Positions 1-9,019 of a stretch of 64,000 bases of DNA are shown here, in pieces. A program made the translations under genes and the position numbers. The notes beneath the pieces were generated by a model. That model did no database searches and was not told where the DNA came from. It saw nothing but the letters and a program-made list of their open reading frames with translations. Numbering within the stretch: position 1 is the first letter of the stretch; each line of letters begins with the position of its first letter. The DNA lies in assembly GCF_038719015.1 (NCBI RefSeq), contig NZ_CP152276.1, positions 2,671,001 through 2,735,000 on the forward strand. Reading direction: 5' to 3'. Source of the stretch: Nguyenibacter vanlangensis (GTDB taxonomy: Bacteria > Pseudomonadota > Alphaproteobacteria > Acetobacterales > Acetobacteraceae).

Positions 1-241
1 TATAGGCGGCATGGGTTCGGGCATCATAGGTGATCGAGATGGAATCGACCGCGCCGACCCGGACCCCGCGGAATGTGACCGGGGCGCCGATGGTCAGGCC
101 CGAGGTCGAGCCCTGGAACACCACCATGGCCTGCCGGGTGGGCGAGAAGAGGTTGAAATTGCCGAAGAAGACCAGGGCCCCCATGCCCAGGGCCACACCC
201 CCGACGACAAAGGCGCCAACGATCGTTTCTCGATTTGCCAT
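1..241 (-). CDS. mlaD: MlaD-type MCE lipid-binding protein, N-terminal part (cut by window edge)
   Basis: The start ATG is at 241 and the gene runs off the left edge, so only about 80 residues are visible. They show a short cytoplasmic tail, one transmembrane helix (about residues 7-27) and the start of an MCE domain with the motif GLTIGAPVTFRGVRVG. In this family the protein is anchored in the inner membrane and forms the periplasmic substrate-binding ring of the Mla phospholipid transporter. It lies 3 bp downstream of the ATPase gene and is the third gene of an mlaE-mlaF-mlaD operon. The call rests on the MCE motif and the gene order. Confidence 0.9.
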   Translation of the reverse strand, partial: MANRETIVGAFVVGGVALGMGALVFFGNFNLFSPTRQAMVVFQGSTSGLTIGAPVTFRGVRVGAVDSISITYDARTHAAY

Positions 242-244
242 GGG

Positions 245-1060
245 TCAGTCGGTCCTCCCGGACTCGGTTTCGCGTTCGCGTTCGCGGTGCATGAAGGCGT
301 GGACTTGCGGTTCGTCGCAGTGATCGTGGAGCCAGGACGGCGCGCCGTGGGCGATCGGGGTCCTGGTCTTGGCGTCGAGGAAGATCCCGTCATCGGCGAT
401 CTTGAACAGGCTGGGCAGTTCGTGGCTGACGATGACGATGGTGGCCCCCAGACCGTCGCGCAGGTTCAGGATCAGATCGTCCAGCCGGGCCGACGTGATC
501 GGGTCCAGGCCGGCTGACGGCTCGTCGAAGAACAGGATATCCGGGTCTAGCGCCATCGCGCGTGCCAGCCCCGCGCGCTTCCTCATCCCGCCGCTGAGTT
601 CCGACGGATACTGGTCGATGGCGTGCAGCATGCCCACCAGCCCCAGCTTCAGCTCCACCTGGTCGCGCACGGTGGTCGGGTCCATCTTCGTGAGCATCTG
701 CATCGGCAGGGCGACATTTTCGCCGACCGTCAGCGAACTCCACAGCGCGGCGCTCTGGAACAGCACGCCGAAGCGCCGGCTGACCGCCTGCCGGTGGGCG
801 TCGTCGGCCGTCCAGTAGGCGTCGCCATCGACCAGGTACTGGCCGGCGGCGGGGCGCAGCAGGCCGATCATGCTCTTGAGGACGGTGCTCTTGCCGCAGC
901 CCGATCCGCCCATGACGGCGAAGATGCTGCCGCGCCGGATGTCGAAGGAAATATCCTTCTGGATCACTTTCAGCCCGAAGGCGAGCGTGACGCCCTGGAG
1001 GGACATCAGGATGTCGTCCCGCGTACCGCCCCGTCCGGGGGCCTGGGTGGGGGGTGCCAT
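245..1060 (-). CDS. mlaF: Mla ABC transporter ATP-binding subunit
   Basis: This 271-residue ABC ATPase has a Walker A motif (GGSGCGKST), a signature motif (LSGGM), a Walker B segment ending in FFDEPSAGLDP and an H-loop in IVSHE. The Mla subunit powers phospholipid movement between the outer and inner membranes. A longer reading to 1162 is open, but it overlaps the permease gene. The ATG at 1060 lies 1 bp after the permease stop codon, as expected for coupled translation. The gene sits between an MlaE permease and an MCE protein, which fixes its role. Confidence 0.93.
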   Translation of the reverse strand: MAPPTQAPGRGGTRDDILMSLQGVTLAFGLKVIQKDISFDIRRGSIFAVMGGSGCGKSTVLKSMIGLLRPAAGQYLVDGDAYWTADDAHRQAVSRRFGVLFQSAALWSSLTVGENVALPMQMLTKMDPTTVRDQVELKLGLVGMLHAIDQYPSELSGGMRKRAGLARAMALDPDILFFDEPSAGLDPITSARLDDLILNLRDGLGATIVIVSHELPSLFKIADDGIFLDAKTRTPIAHGAPSWLHDHCDEPQVHAFMHRERERETESGRTD

Positions 1061-1061
1061 G

Positions 1062-2198
1062 TCAGATTCCGATCGTCGTCGCGATGATGGCGAAGATCGC
1101 GTCCAGCGCGATGACGCCCACGATCCCGACCACCACCGCGCGGGTTGCGGCCACGCCGACATCGGCGGCGCTGCGGCCGGCCTGCAGGCCGATGCGGCAA
1201 CTGGTCAGCCCGATCAGGGTGGCGAAGAAGATGCTCTTGACGAAGCCGAACACGAACTGGTTCAGCGCCACGGCATTGAGCGTCTGGTGAAGATAGCCGG
1301 CCCCGGTGACCGACAGCATGCTGATCGCGACCGCGAAGCCGCCCAGCATGCCGACCAGGCTGCCGTACAGGTACAGGAACGGCATGGTGGCGGTCAGGCT
1401 GAGGATCGACGGCAGGATGATATAGCTCGAGACCGGAATGCCGAAGACCGTCAGGGCGTCGATTTCCTCGTTGCCCTGCATGGTGGCGATGCGCGCGGCA
1501 TAGGCGCCGCCGGTGCGTCCGGCCATGATGATCGCCGTCATCACCGCCGACATCTCGCGCACCATGGCGATGCCGACCAGGCTGGCGACATAGATATCGG
1601 CCGCGAATTTGCGCAGCTGCACCGCGCCGACGAAGGCCAGGATCGCGCCGACCAGGAAGTTCACGACGCTGACGATCAGCAGCGCCGACGGGCCGGCGTC
1701 TCGGATGTTCGACATCAGGTCGGTCAGGCGCATCCGGCCGCGGCCGGTCACGCTGGCCACGCCGCCGCGGGCGGTCTCGATGCCCAGCTCGGTCACGGTG
1801 CCGATTTCGGTCAGGCTGTCGATGGTGACGGTGCCGATCGTGGCCAGTGGGGCGAAGCGACGGCGAGGCAAGGGTGGAGCGGGCGCGGGACGGTCGGGCA
1901 GCAGATCGAGTAGCTTGCGCGCCGCGTCCGGCAGGGTCTCGGCGCGCATGTCGAGTTGGGCCTGTGCCGCGCCCTGCTTGAGGGCCCACAAGAAGCCGAT
2001 CAGCCCGGTATCCCAGCGCCCCAGCCCGTCGGTGCTGAAGGTCAGGGGCTGGTTCGGCCGGGCCTGGTGCAGCCCGTCGGACGGGAAGTCGGGGACATGA
2101 CCCTGCTGCGCGATCCAGTCGCCGGACAGGACGATCACGTTGGCATTGTCGCCGGCATGCAGGGACCATTCCGGTTGGCCGCGATCGGTACTGTTCAC
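1062..2198 (-). CDS. mlaE: Mla permease with N-terminal STAS-like region
   Basis: This 378-residue protein begins with GTG at 2198, preceded by a good ribosome site (GGAGAGG). Residues 1-110 form a soluble STAS-like region. Residues about 145-378 are an MlaE permease with several membrane helices and the family hallmark REMSAVMTAIIMAGRTGGAYAA. It is the first gene of the Mla operon and the inner-membrane channel part of the phospholipid transporter. Fused STAS-MlaE proteins are common in Alphaproteobacteria. Confidence 0.92.
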   Translation of the reverse strand: MNSTDRGQPEWSLHAGDNANVIVLSGDWIAQQGHVPDFPSDGLHQARPNQPLTFSTDGLGRWDTGLIGFLWALKQGAAQAQLDMRAETLPDAARKLLDLLPDRPAPAPPLPRRRFAPLATIGTVTIDSLTEIGTVTELGIETARGGVASVTGRGRMRLTDLMSNIRDAGPSALLIVSVVNFLVGAILAFVGAVQLRKFAADIYVASLVGIAMVREMSAVMTAIIMAGRTGGAYAARIATMQGNEEIDALTVFGIPVSSYIILPSILSLTATMPFLYLYGSLVGMLGGFAVAISMLSVTGAGYLHQTLNAVALNQFVFGFVKSIFFATLIGLTSCRIGLQAGRSAADVGVAATRAVVVGIVGVIALDAIFAIIATTIGI

Positions 2199-2253
2199 AG
2201 CCTCTCCATATCGCAGTGTGTTTCCCAGGGCTTATAAAGCCGTGGAGGACTTC

Positions 2254-2469
2254 TCAACATGGACCAGAAGTCCGAGAGAGTTCAGCATATGGAATACCGA
2301 TTGTCTGTATCAATTCCCCTTCCAACATACTGCGGGTCACGTCACCCTTGCCGGGCAGTTCGATCTTGAGCACCTCGGCTCCGAACCATGCAAGCATCTG
2401 TGTGCAAGACGGACCGGCCTGCACACCGGTAAAATCGATAACTTTGATGCCTTCGAGCGGAAGCGTCAT
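2254..2469 (-). pseudogene. Formyl-CoA:oxalate CoA-transferase N-terminal stump
   Basis: About 46 residues starting [20 protein letters not shown], through the [16 protein letters not shown] segment, match the conserved N-terminus of the CaiB/BaiF class III CoA-transferases, formyl-CoA transferase type. After about position 2332 the reading no longer resembles the family and it stops at 2254. The intact enzyme has roughly 420 residues, so nearly 90 percent is missing. No oxalyl-CoA decarboxylase partner remains nearby. Flanking IS remnants explain the truncation. Confidence 0.75.
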
Positions 2470-2637
2470 CGGAACCCCCAACGGTGCGGTGTTGCACAGA
2501 TGTCAAACCACACAAGCCGACAGACGGAGGTTGATACGCATCAATTCTATCTTGGAATTTATAAATATTCTGATGCGTACAATTATTTTACAATCAGATA
2601 TTTCGCATGCTAAAGGCATGCGTACCGGACCATGACT

Positions 2638-2949
2638 CCGTACGAAACGCATTTCCGGTTGGCGGGCCACGATCGCTTCCGCATCGGCGGCGTCATTCTT
2701 CTGACGCTTGACGAACGGACGGACATATTGCGGCGGGATCAGTTTTACCTCGTGCCCCGCATTCATTAGTTCGCGCACCCAGTAATGGGCGCTGCCACAC
2801 ACCTCACCACAAGTGCCGGTGGTTGGCTCACCATGAAGTGTAGAAACTGTGGGTGACGAATTTTCTTGCGGAACAGCAATTCGCTCGTCAGGGATGACGC
2901 GTGAGTCTGGAGGGCTGTCTTAGCCAGATCCACTCCAATCAACACGTTG
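2638..2949 (-). pseudogene. IS110-family transposase fragment, frameshifted
   Basis: Two frames together give the N-terminal third of an IS110-type (DEDD) transposase: NVLIGVDLAKTALQTHAS, a frame break near 2800, then CGSAHYWVRELMNAGHEV and the KNDAADAEAIV motif. The rest of the gene is absent. This is dead IS debris abutting the IS30 remnant on the right. Confidence 0.75.
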
Positions 2950-2959
2950 GCATATCGCG

Positions 2960-3199
2960 ATGCCGTTCGGGGAGAACGGCATCCACCTCATCTCACAACC
3001 TGACAATACCAACAGCTTGCCCCGCCAATACTCTCTCAAAGGTATCGATCTTAGCCAGCATTGCATCAAGGAACTGAGCGTTGTTGCCCATGCTCTCAGT
3101 ACAAGGCCACGAATAACACTCGAATGGCGAATGTCCGCGGAAGCGCTCGACCAACAACTCAAACAGGATATGATCGAAGGTGTTGCAACGACCGGTTGA
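2960..3199 (+). pseudogene. IS30-family transposase C-terminal fragment
   Basis: The plus-strand reading RQYSLKGIDLSQHCIKEL followed by ALSTRPRITLEWRMSAEALDQ is the C-terminal end of an IS30 transposase. The upstream four fifths of the gene, with the catalytic DDE core, is missing. The fragment is joined directly to IS110 debris on one side and IS3 debris on the other. Confidence 0.72.
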
Positions 3200-3207
3200 A
3201 TCCGCCC

Positions 3208-3501
3208 AGATCCCTCGATCCGATACTCCGAGAGACTGACCGAAGCTGAAAGCGCTACCTCGGTCGGCAGCATCGGCGATTCCTATAAAAATGCCATGGC
3301 TGAAAGCATCATTGGCCTTTTCAAGACCAATGTCATCAAGTTCCTTGCCCATGGAGGTCTGCGAGCAGGTCGAATGGGAGACTCCCAAATGGATCGACTA
3401 GTAACGACACACGCCGACACAACGCCTTTGGTTGCATCACGCCGATCGAAGCAGAGGAGACCTTCGACGCAAACTTGAACGCTCACGAAAAAGCAGCTTA
3501 A
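3208..3501 (+). pseudogene. IS3-family transposase (OrfB) C-terminal remnant, frameshifted
   Basis: The reading SIRYSERLTEAESATSVGS then GDSYKNAMAESIIGLFKT is the end of the rve integrase core of an IS3-family OrfB. After a frameshift near 3345 it continues as VEWETPKWID, meets an in-frame stop, and after another shift ends as HNAFGCITPIEAEETFDANL with a stop at 3501. At least two frameshifts and one stop make it non-functional. Confidence 0.75.
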
Positions 3502-3706
3502 TCATAGGACCAGAAACTCTTTGGAGCTTACCTCCCGCAAAGGGCAGAAGGGATGGAAACCGTCGGGGATTGCGACAACGATCAGTCATACTGACATTCG
3601 ACATCGGGCAATTTTTGCCGTACAAAGTGCTCGACAAGACACTCAGGCCGTCTCAATGTCCTGCCAAAACATGTTTCCTAGAATTTTCAACTCCGAACTT
3701 CACGTT

Positions 3707-4335
3707 TCAATGGACCGATTGGCCGGCCAGATAATGTGCATACAGCGAGCCGACTACGGCAGACACAAAGCGCGCTTGTACATTATCGGCGCGACTGGTC
3801 AAGAGCACCGGAACACGGACCCCCAACACGATCCCAGCCGAATCGGCTTCGGCCATAAAAATCAGATTTTTGCTGAACATATTGCCAGATTCAAGATCGG
3901 GTGCCACAAGGATCTGGGCCTGCCCTGCGACAGGGAAAACTATCCGTTTGATTCTTGCGGCCTCGGGATTGACGGCGTTATCCATCGCTAGTGGCCCGTC
4001 CAGAATACCGCCTGCTATCTGCCCGCGCTCGGACATTTTGCACAGAGATGCGGCGTCGATAGTAATTGGAATCTTCGCAGTAATTGTCTCCATGGCCGAT
4101 AGAATCGCGACATGGGGGGGGGCCTAGACCAAGTCCGATGTGCAGATCAATGGCGTTCTGAACAATGTCACGCTTGTCATCGAGAGATGGGGAAAATATT
4201 GATAGCACCATCTGTAACGAATATAATATTGTCGTAGCGGGGATCCGCAATCAAAAAAACATGGCTGACGCGGCGCGCTGTCCGAAGGCTCCCATCGCCT
4301 CCCACCACTGCATGCATCAGCACGTCAGTCTCCAG
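3707..4335 (-). pseudogene. Phosphate acetyl/butyryltransferase C-terminal half, multiply frameshifted
   Basis: Read from high to low coordinates, the pieces are DVLMHAVVGGDGSLRTARR (about 4330), SLDDKRDIVQNAIDLHIGL (about 4170) and then GGILDGPLAMDNAVNPEAARI through AGIVLGVRVPVLLTSRAD to the stop at 3707. These follow one another as in the Pta/Ptb phosphotransacylase domain, but each lies in a different frame. One break is at a run of 10 G residues near 4115-4124, another near 4195. The N-terminal part is missing next to the ISL3 element. In an intact form it would interconvert acyl-CoA and acyl phosphate; here it is dead. Confidence 0.8.
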
Positions 4336-4350
4336 GCTGTTAATTTCTGC

Positions 4351-6079
4351 TGAGATTTGGGTTCATCCGCACTTTGCGTGCAGGCTGGGATTGTACGGCG
4401 GCCGAAGATTTGGGAAAGGCTGAGGATCTACCACTGATCCGGATCCCGCGCCCTTGTCCGCCGTTCGAGCCCTTGATTTCCCTTCGTCCTTGTCCGCTGG
4501 TCGTCCGGTCATGGTGGCTGATCATTTGTGGGTGGAGACGAAATCCCGTTGTCATGGAGCAGCCTGTCCCGATTGTGGGACGGTGTCGCATCGACGTCAC
4601 AGCCATTATGTTCGCAAGCTTTCTGACATGCCGGCGCATGGACGCCGTGTTTCCCTGTCGATGACGGTGCGACGTTTTCGTTGCACCGACAAAGGATGTC
4701 AGCGCCGAACCTTCGTCGAACCATTGGGGGAATTCGCGGCTCCCTACGCGCGGCAGACGTGTCGGCTGGCGAACCTCCACACCTACGTAGCCCACGCGCT
4801 GGGCGGGAGTGCAGGTGCCCGTATGGCGGCGCGCCTGTGCTGTCCCATCAGCGCCGACACGCTGATACGGCGCATCGTCAGGATGGCAGCGGTCGCCGGC
4901 CGGCCTGAAACGCCCCGCGTGCTCGGTGTCGACGACTGGGCCTGGCGGCGTGGCCGACACTATGGCACCATTCTCGTGGACCTCGAACGAAACAGGGTGG
5001 TCGATCTTCTGGCCGACCGGCAGGGGGACACTCTCGCGGCGTGGCTCCGCGATCATCCCGGTATCGAGATTGTCGCCCGTGATCGCGCAGGGGCCTATGC
5101 CGACGGCATTCGGCAGGGCGCCCCGGCCGCCATTCAGGTCGCAGATCGCTGGCATCTGATCCGCAATCTTCATGATGCGTTCCTGACCGTCGTCGACCGG
5201 CACGCCGTTCTGGCCAGGCGCATCATGGCCGATATCACGAATGAGGTCTCCCCGGTCGGACAGCCGGTCGACGCAGGAATGGTGAGCGATCCGGGCGAGA
5301 CTGGGCCCGTTGCGTCCAGTCAGGCCCGTCAGGGACAGCGTGAAGAGCAATACCGGCAGGCGGCCGCCATGCGGGCGAAGGGACAGACGATCAGCCGTAT
5401 CGCACAGACAATTGGCGCGGAACGCAAGACCGTCCGGCGGTGGTTGCGACAGGGTCACCCCTCGACGTGGCAGCGTCGCATTTTTCGGCCCGGCATCATG
5501 ACCCCCTACGCCACCTTTCTCGATCGACGCCTGAAGGAAGGATGTCACAATGCCGCCCGTCTGCATCGTGAAATCACCGCCATGGGGTTCTCCGGTCGAT
5601 ATGGAAGCGTCCGGGACTGGGTCTTGTCGAGACGATCCACGGCAGGTGCATCTCATCCGGTGCCGATCAAACCCGTGCCCATGGGTAGAAACCTGGCTCG
5701 GATGCTCACGACCGAAACCAGCAACCGGTCAGATATGGACGTCCTGTTTATCCAGCGCCTGATGACGGCCGCGCCGGTGCTGGCGCAAGCCACGGTCTGG
5801 GTAAGAGACATGCAGGATCTCTTTACCAGAAAATCACAGGCATCCCTGGAAACCCTTCTCGAAGCGGGGGAAAGAACGCCTCTATCCCGTTTTGTAACTG
5901 GCCTGCGGCGAGACCTTTCCGCCGTTCAGGCCGCACTGCACCACCCCTGGACCACCAGTCCCGTCGAAGGGCAGATCAGCCGCCTCAAGATGATCAAGCG
6001 CACCATGTTCGGTAGGGCAGGCTTCAAACTCCTCCGCGCCCGTGTCATGCACGCAAAGTGCGGATGAACCCAATTCTCA
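4351..6079. mobile_element. Complete ISL3-family insertion sequence
   Basis: The element is about 1.73 kb with one transposase gene. Terminal inverted repeats match over 32 bp with one mismatch (4351-4382 against 6048-6079; core GGGTTCATCCGCACTTTGCG). The right repeat overlaps the end of the transposase gene. No target duplication is visible outside these ends, so either the true ends differ slightly or one flank was lost. It lies directly beside the phosphotransacetylase pseudogene. Confidence 0.85.
4454..6067 (+). CDS. ISL3-family transposase
   Basis: The 537-residue protein starts with a zinc-ribbon-like DNA-binding region (CHGAACPDCG, then RCTDKGC). An ISL3-type DDE domain follows, with GVDDWAWRRGRHYGTILVD holding the first catalytic aspartates and ADRWHLIRN the next. 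An HTH-like segment (MRAKGQTISRIAQTIGAERK) sits in the middle, and the end TSPVEGQISRLKMIKRTMFG carries the last catalytic glutamate region. The gene is full length with no frameshift, so the element may still be active. Other ATG codons near the start are possible. Confidence 0.9.
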   Translation: MSAVRALDFPSSLSAGRPVMVADHLWVETKSRCHGAACPDCGTVSHRRHSHYVRKLSDMPAHGRRVSLSMTVRRFRCTDKGCQRRTFVEPLGEFAAPYARQTCRLANLHTYVAHALGGSAGARMAARLCCPISADTLIRRIVRMAAVAGRPETPRVLGVDDWAWRRGRHYGTILVDLERNRVVDLLADRQGDTLAAWLRDHPGIEIVARDRAGAYADGIRQGAPAAIQVADRWHLIRNLHDAFLTVVDRHAVLARRIMADITNEVSPVGQPVDAGMVSDPGETGPVASSQARQGQREEQYRQAAAMRAKGQTISRIAQTIGAERKTVRRWLRQGHPSTWQRRIFRPGIMTPYATFLDRRLKEGCHNAARLHREITAMGFSGRYGSVRDWVLSRRSTAGASHPVPIKPVPMGRNLARMLTTETSNRSDMDVLFIQRLMTAAPVLAQATVWVRDMQDLFTRKSQASLETLLEAGERTPLSRFVTGLRRDLSAVQAALHHPWTTSPVEGQISRLKMIKRTMFGRAGFKLLRARVMHAKCG

Positions 6080-6170
6080 ATGAAAATTTCCGCCCCTACA
6101 GGGTCAGTTCTCGCTGGAAATCAACAACGTAATCTAGCAGACTCTAAGCGACTGACATAGGCAAGCTGCT

Positions 6171-7304
6171 TCAAGCTGGGAATTCTATGACCTGGCGCAC
6201 GGCTTCGGCCGCGCTCAGCCGGTCGAAGGCGGCATTGATGTCGTCGATGGCGATGCGGCTGCTCAACAACCTGTCCACCGGCAGGCGCCCGGTCCGATAT
6301 AGCGCCATGTAGCGCGGGATATCGCGCACTGGCACGCATGTTCCCATATAGCTTCCCGCGAGCGTCCGCTCCTCACCCACGAGACTGGCGATGTTCAGGG
6401 AAAGCGTGGCATCCTTCGGCGGCAGGCCGGCGGTCACCGTCATGCCGCCGGCACGACGGGTCATTGCCACCGCGCTTTCCAGGGCACGGATCGATCCCGC
6501 CATCTCGAAAGCATAATCGACGCCGCCGCCCGACAGCCGCCTCACCTGCGCGATCGCATCCATAGAGCCCGCGTTCACCGTCATGGTGGCCCCGATCTCG
6601 CGCGCAAGCGCCAGCTTGGTGTCCGAGAGATCGACCGCGATCACCTCCCCCGCCCCCGCCGCCCGCGCTCCCATGACGGCGGCGAGACCGACGCCGCCCA
6701 ACCCGACCACGGCGACGCTCGTGCCCATCGTGACTTTCGCGGTATTGACGACTGCACCCACCCCGGTCATGACCGCGCAGCCGAACAGCGCGGCTTCCGC
6801 GAACGGCACGTCCGGATCGATCCTAACCAGCGAGTCGGGCGACACCACGGCATGATCCGCGAAGCTCGAGACGCCGAGATGGTGATGGACCGGCTTTCCA
6901 TCCAAGCTCAGCCTGACGGCCCCGCCGATCAGCGTGCCAGCGGCATTCGCAACGCCACCGGGTTCGCACATCGCCGGACGGCCGCCGGCGCAGATCGGGC
7001 AATGACCGCAACTCGGGGTGAACGTCATCACCACATGGTCGCCAACCGCGAAGTCCGACACATCCTGCCCCACCTCCTGAATCACGCCCGCCGACTCGTG
7101 TCCAAGCACCATCGGCATGGGACGGGGCCGGCTGCCATTGATGACGGACAGATCCGAGTGGCACAGGCCCGTGGCCATGATCCGTACCAGAACCTCCGCT
7201 GGACCAGGAGCGGCCAGGTCGAGGGTCTCGATCGAAAGCGGGCAGCTTTGCGCATAAGGCGCCGGCCTCCCCATTTCATGCAGAACGGCAGCCCGGATTT
7301 TCAT
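6171..7304 (-). CDS. Zinc-dependent alcohol dehydrogenase (MDR family)
   Basis: This 377-residue medium-chain dehydrogenase has the catalytic zinc ligands in GLCHSD and GHES and a four-cysteine structural zinc loop (CGHCPICAGGRPAMC). Its NAD(P)-binding motif is VVGLGGVGLAAVMG. Such enzymes interconvert alcohols and aldehydes or ketones; the substrate cannot be read from sequence. It is the last of three minus-strand genes (AEC carrier, acetolactate-synthase-like enzyme, dehydrogenase) separated by 26-27 bp. This spacing suggests one transcript, and a diol or acetoin-like substrate is possible but unproven. Confidence 0.88.
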   Translation of the reverse strand: MKIRAAVLHEMGRPAPYAQSCPLSIETLDLAAPGPAEVLVRIMATGLCHSDLSVINGSRPRPMPMVLGHESAGVIQEVGQDVSDFAVGDHVVMTFTPSCGHCPICAGGRPAMCEPGGVANAAGTLIGGAVRLSLDGKPVHHHLGVSSFADHAVVSPDSLVRIDPDVPFAEAALFGCAVMTGVGAVVNTAKVTMGTSVAVVGLGGVGLAAVMGARAAGAGEVIAVDLSDTKLALAREIGATMTVNAGSMDAIAQVRRLSGGGVDYAFEMAGSIRALESAVAMTRRAGGMTVTAGLPPKDATLSLNIASLVGEERTLAGSYMGTCVPVRDIPRYMALYRTGRLPVDRLLSSRIAIDDINAAFDRLSAAEAVRQVIEFPA

Positions 7305-7331
7305 GATGCTGATCCTTCTTTTCCGTGACTG

Positions 7332-8993
7332 TCAAAGCGCGATCGTCAGTTCACCGAGGCGATCAGTCAATTTTATATTCTCGGAATAATCGACAGGGCA
7401 CGCAATGATCGACACGCCGTCACCCGCAAGCGCCGTGCGCAGGACCGGCAGCAGGTCAGTGGCGCGCTCGATCGCATAGCCATGCGCGCCGAAGCTCTCG
7501 GCATATTTGACGAAATCCGGATTACCGAAATCGACATCACGATGATGCTTCAGTTCCAGGTCCATCTTCCACTTGATCAGCCCATAGGCATTGTCCACCC
7601 ATACCAGAACGACCAGAGGGATTTTCTCGCGCACCGCGGTCTCGATCTCCTGCGAGTTCATCAGGAACGAGCCGTCTCCCATCACGGCGAGCACCTTGCG
7701 CCCTGGACATGCCAGCTTGGCTGCGATCGCTCCGGGCAGGGAGAAGGCCATCGTGGAGAGACCGTTGGAGATCAGGCAGGTCAGCGGCTTCTGCGCGGGA
7801 TAGAGCCGCGCCATCCACATCTTGATCGCTCCTGTGTCGGCAAGGACGATGTCGTCGTCATCCAGCGCGGCGCGGATGTCGGCGACGATGCGCTGCGGCA
7901 CCAGCGGAAAGGCATCGTTGGCCGCACCCGCCGAGCACTCCGCCTCCAGGATCGCGCGGATCTTCGCATCGGTGCTGAACGGACCGGCCGGCATGGCCTC
8001 GAACGTGGCGATCAACGCGTCCAGCGCGGCATCGATATCGGCCTCGACCGCGACTGCGACCGGGTAGGCGGCATCGATGTCCTCGGCGAAGCGGTGAACG
8101 TGGATGATGGTCTTGTCCCGCGCGGGATTGATGCGCGACGGCGCGAATTCCTGCAATTCGTAGCCGACCGAGAGAATGACGTCGGCGGCGTCGAAGGCGA
8201 AATTCTCATAGTCATGGCGCATGAAGCCGATGACGCCCAGCGAATTGGGATGTCGCGCGGGCAGCACGCCTTTGGCCATGAAGGTCGTCGCCACGGGAAT
8301 GTTGAGCATCTCCGACAGCTTTCGCAGCTTGTCCGAGGCGCGTGCGCGCGCGACCCCGTGGCCCGCCAGGATGACCGGCCGCCGCGCCGCGCGCAGGATA
8401 TCCGCCGCTGCCGCCACGCGGCCCGCGTCGGGCGCGGTCGCGTGCGACGGACGGCAGCAGAGCGGGGCGAGCCCGGCGGGTGCCGCCGTCGCTTCCAGAT
8501 CCTCGGGGATCGCCAGATAGACCGCGCCAGGCCGCTCGCGCTGGGCGAGGTCGAACGCCTTGCGCACCATCTCCGGCACGGCGAGCGCCGTCGTCATGGT
8601 CGCGGCCCATTTGGTCACGGGGCGGAACATGCTTTCGAGATCCACGTATTGATGCGACTCCTTGTAGATCCGGTTGAGCCCCACCTGCGCCGTGATCGCG
8701 ACCAGCGGCGTGCTGTCGGTATTGGCGTCCGCCACGCCCAACAGCAGATTGATCGCCCCGGGGCCGAGCGTCGCGGTGCAGACGGCGGCGCGGCCCGTCA
8801 GGCGGCCGTAGATATCGGCCATGAAGGAGGCTGCTTGCTCGTGCCGGACCAGCACGAAACGGATGGAGGAGCCCTCGGTCGCATCGACGAGACGGATGTT
8901 TTCCTCGCCCGGTATGCCGAACATGTAGCGCACGCCCTCGGCTTCGAGGCAGTGGACGACCAGTTGGGCCACAGTCGTTGACGGATCGGACAT
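7332..8993 (-). CDS. Acetolactate-synthase-like thiamine diphosphate enzyme
   Basis: The 553-residue protein starts at 8993 behind a ribosome site (GAGAGGA). It has the three-domain ThDP fold: FGIPGEENI and RHEQAASFMADIYGRLTG with the catalytic glutamate, a central domain, and the cofactor motif GDGSFLMNSQEIETAV ending in DNAYG. The closest named family is the large subunit of acetolactate synthase, which joins two pyruvates and releases CO2. No small regulatory subunit gene is adjacent, as is usual for catabolic forms. Another ThDP carboligase or decarboxylase activity remains possible. The nearby citrate lyase operon makes pyruvate use plausible. Confidence 0.78.
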   Translation of the reverse strand: MSDPSTTVAQLVVHCLEAEGVRYMFGIPGEENIRLVDATEGSSIRFVLVRHEQAASFMADIYGRLTGRAAVCTATLGPGAINLLLGVADANTDSTPLVAITAQVGLNRIYKESHQYVDLESMFRPVTKWAATMTTALAVPEMVRKAFDLAQRERPGAVYLAIPEDLEATAAPAGLAPLCCRPSHATAPDAGRVAAAADILRAARRPVILAGHGVARARASDKLRKLSEMLNIPVATTFMAKGVLPARHPNSLGVIGFMRHDYENFAFDAADVILSVGYELQEFAPSRINPARDKTIIHVHRFAEDIDAAYPVAVAVEADIDAALDALIATFEAMPAGPFSTDAKIRAILEAECSAGAANDAFPLVPQRIVADIRAALDDDDIVLADTGAIKMWMARLYPAQKPLTCLISNGLSTMAFSLPGAIAAKLACPGRKVLAVMGDGSFLMNSQEIETAVREKIPLVVLVWVDNAYGLIKWKMDLELKHHRDVDFGNPDFVKYAESFGAHGYAIERATDLLPVLRTALAGDGVSIIACPVDYSENIKLTDRLGELTIAL

Positions 8994-9019
8994 AGCGATA
9001 TTCCTCTCTTGGGAGGCGC

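Noticed and set aside
870..1913. 347-codon open frame on the plus strand opposite mlaF and mlaE
   Set aside because: Antisense shadow typical of high-GC genes, no ribosome site and no family resemblance.
1006..2169. Long arginine-rich open frame overlapping mlaE on the same strand
   Set aside because: Out-of-frame shadow of the clear MlaE reading with low-complexity Arg/Pro content.
4340..5656. 438-codon minus-strand frame within the ISL3 element
   Set aside because: Antisense to an intact transposase gene.
7482..8981. 499-codon plus-strand frame opposite the acetolactate-synthase-like gene
   Set aside because: Arg/Asp/His-rich antisense shadow; the minus strand has a full ThDP enzyme.
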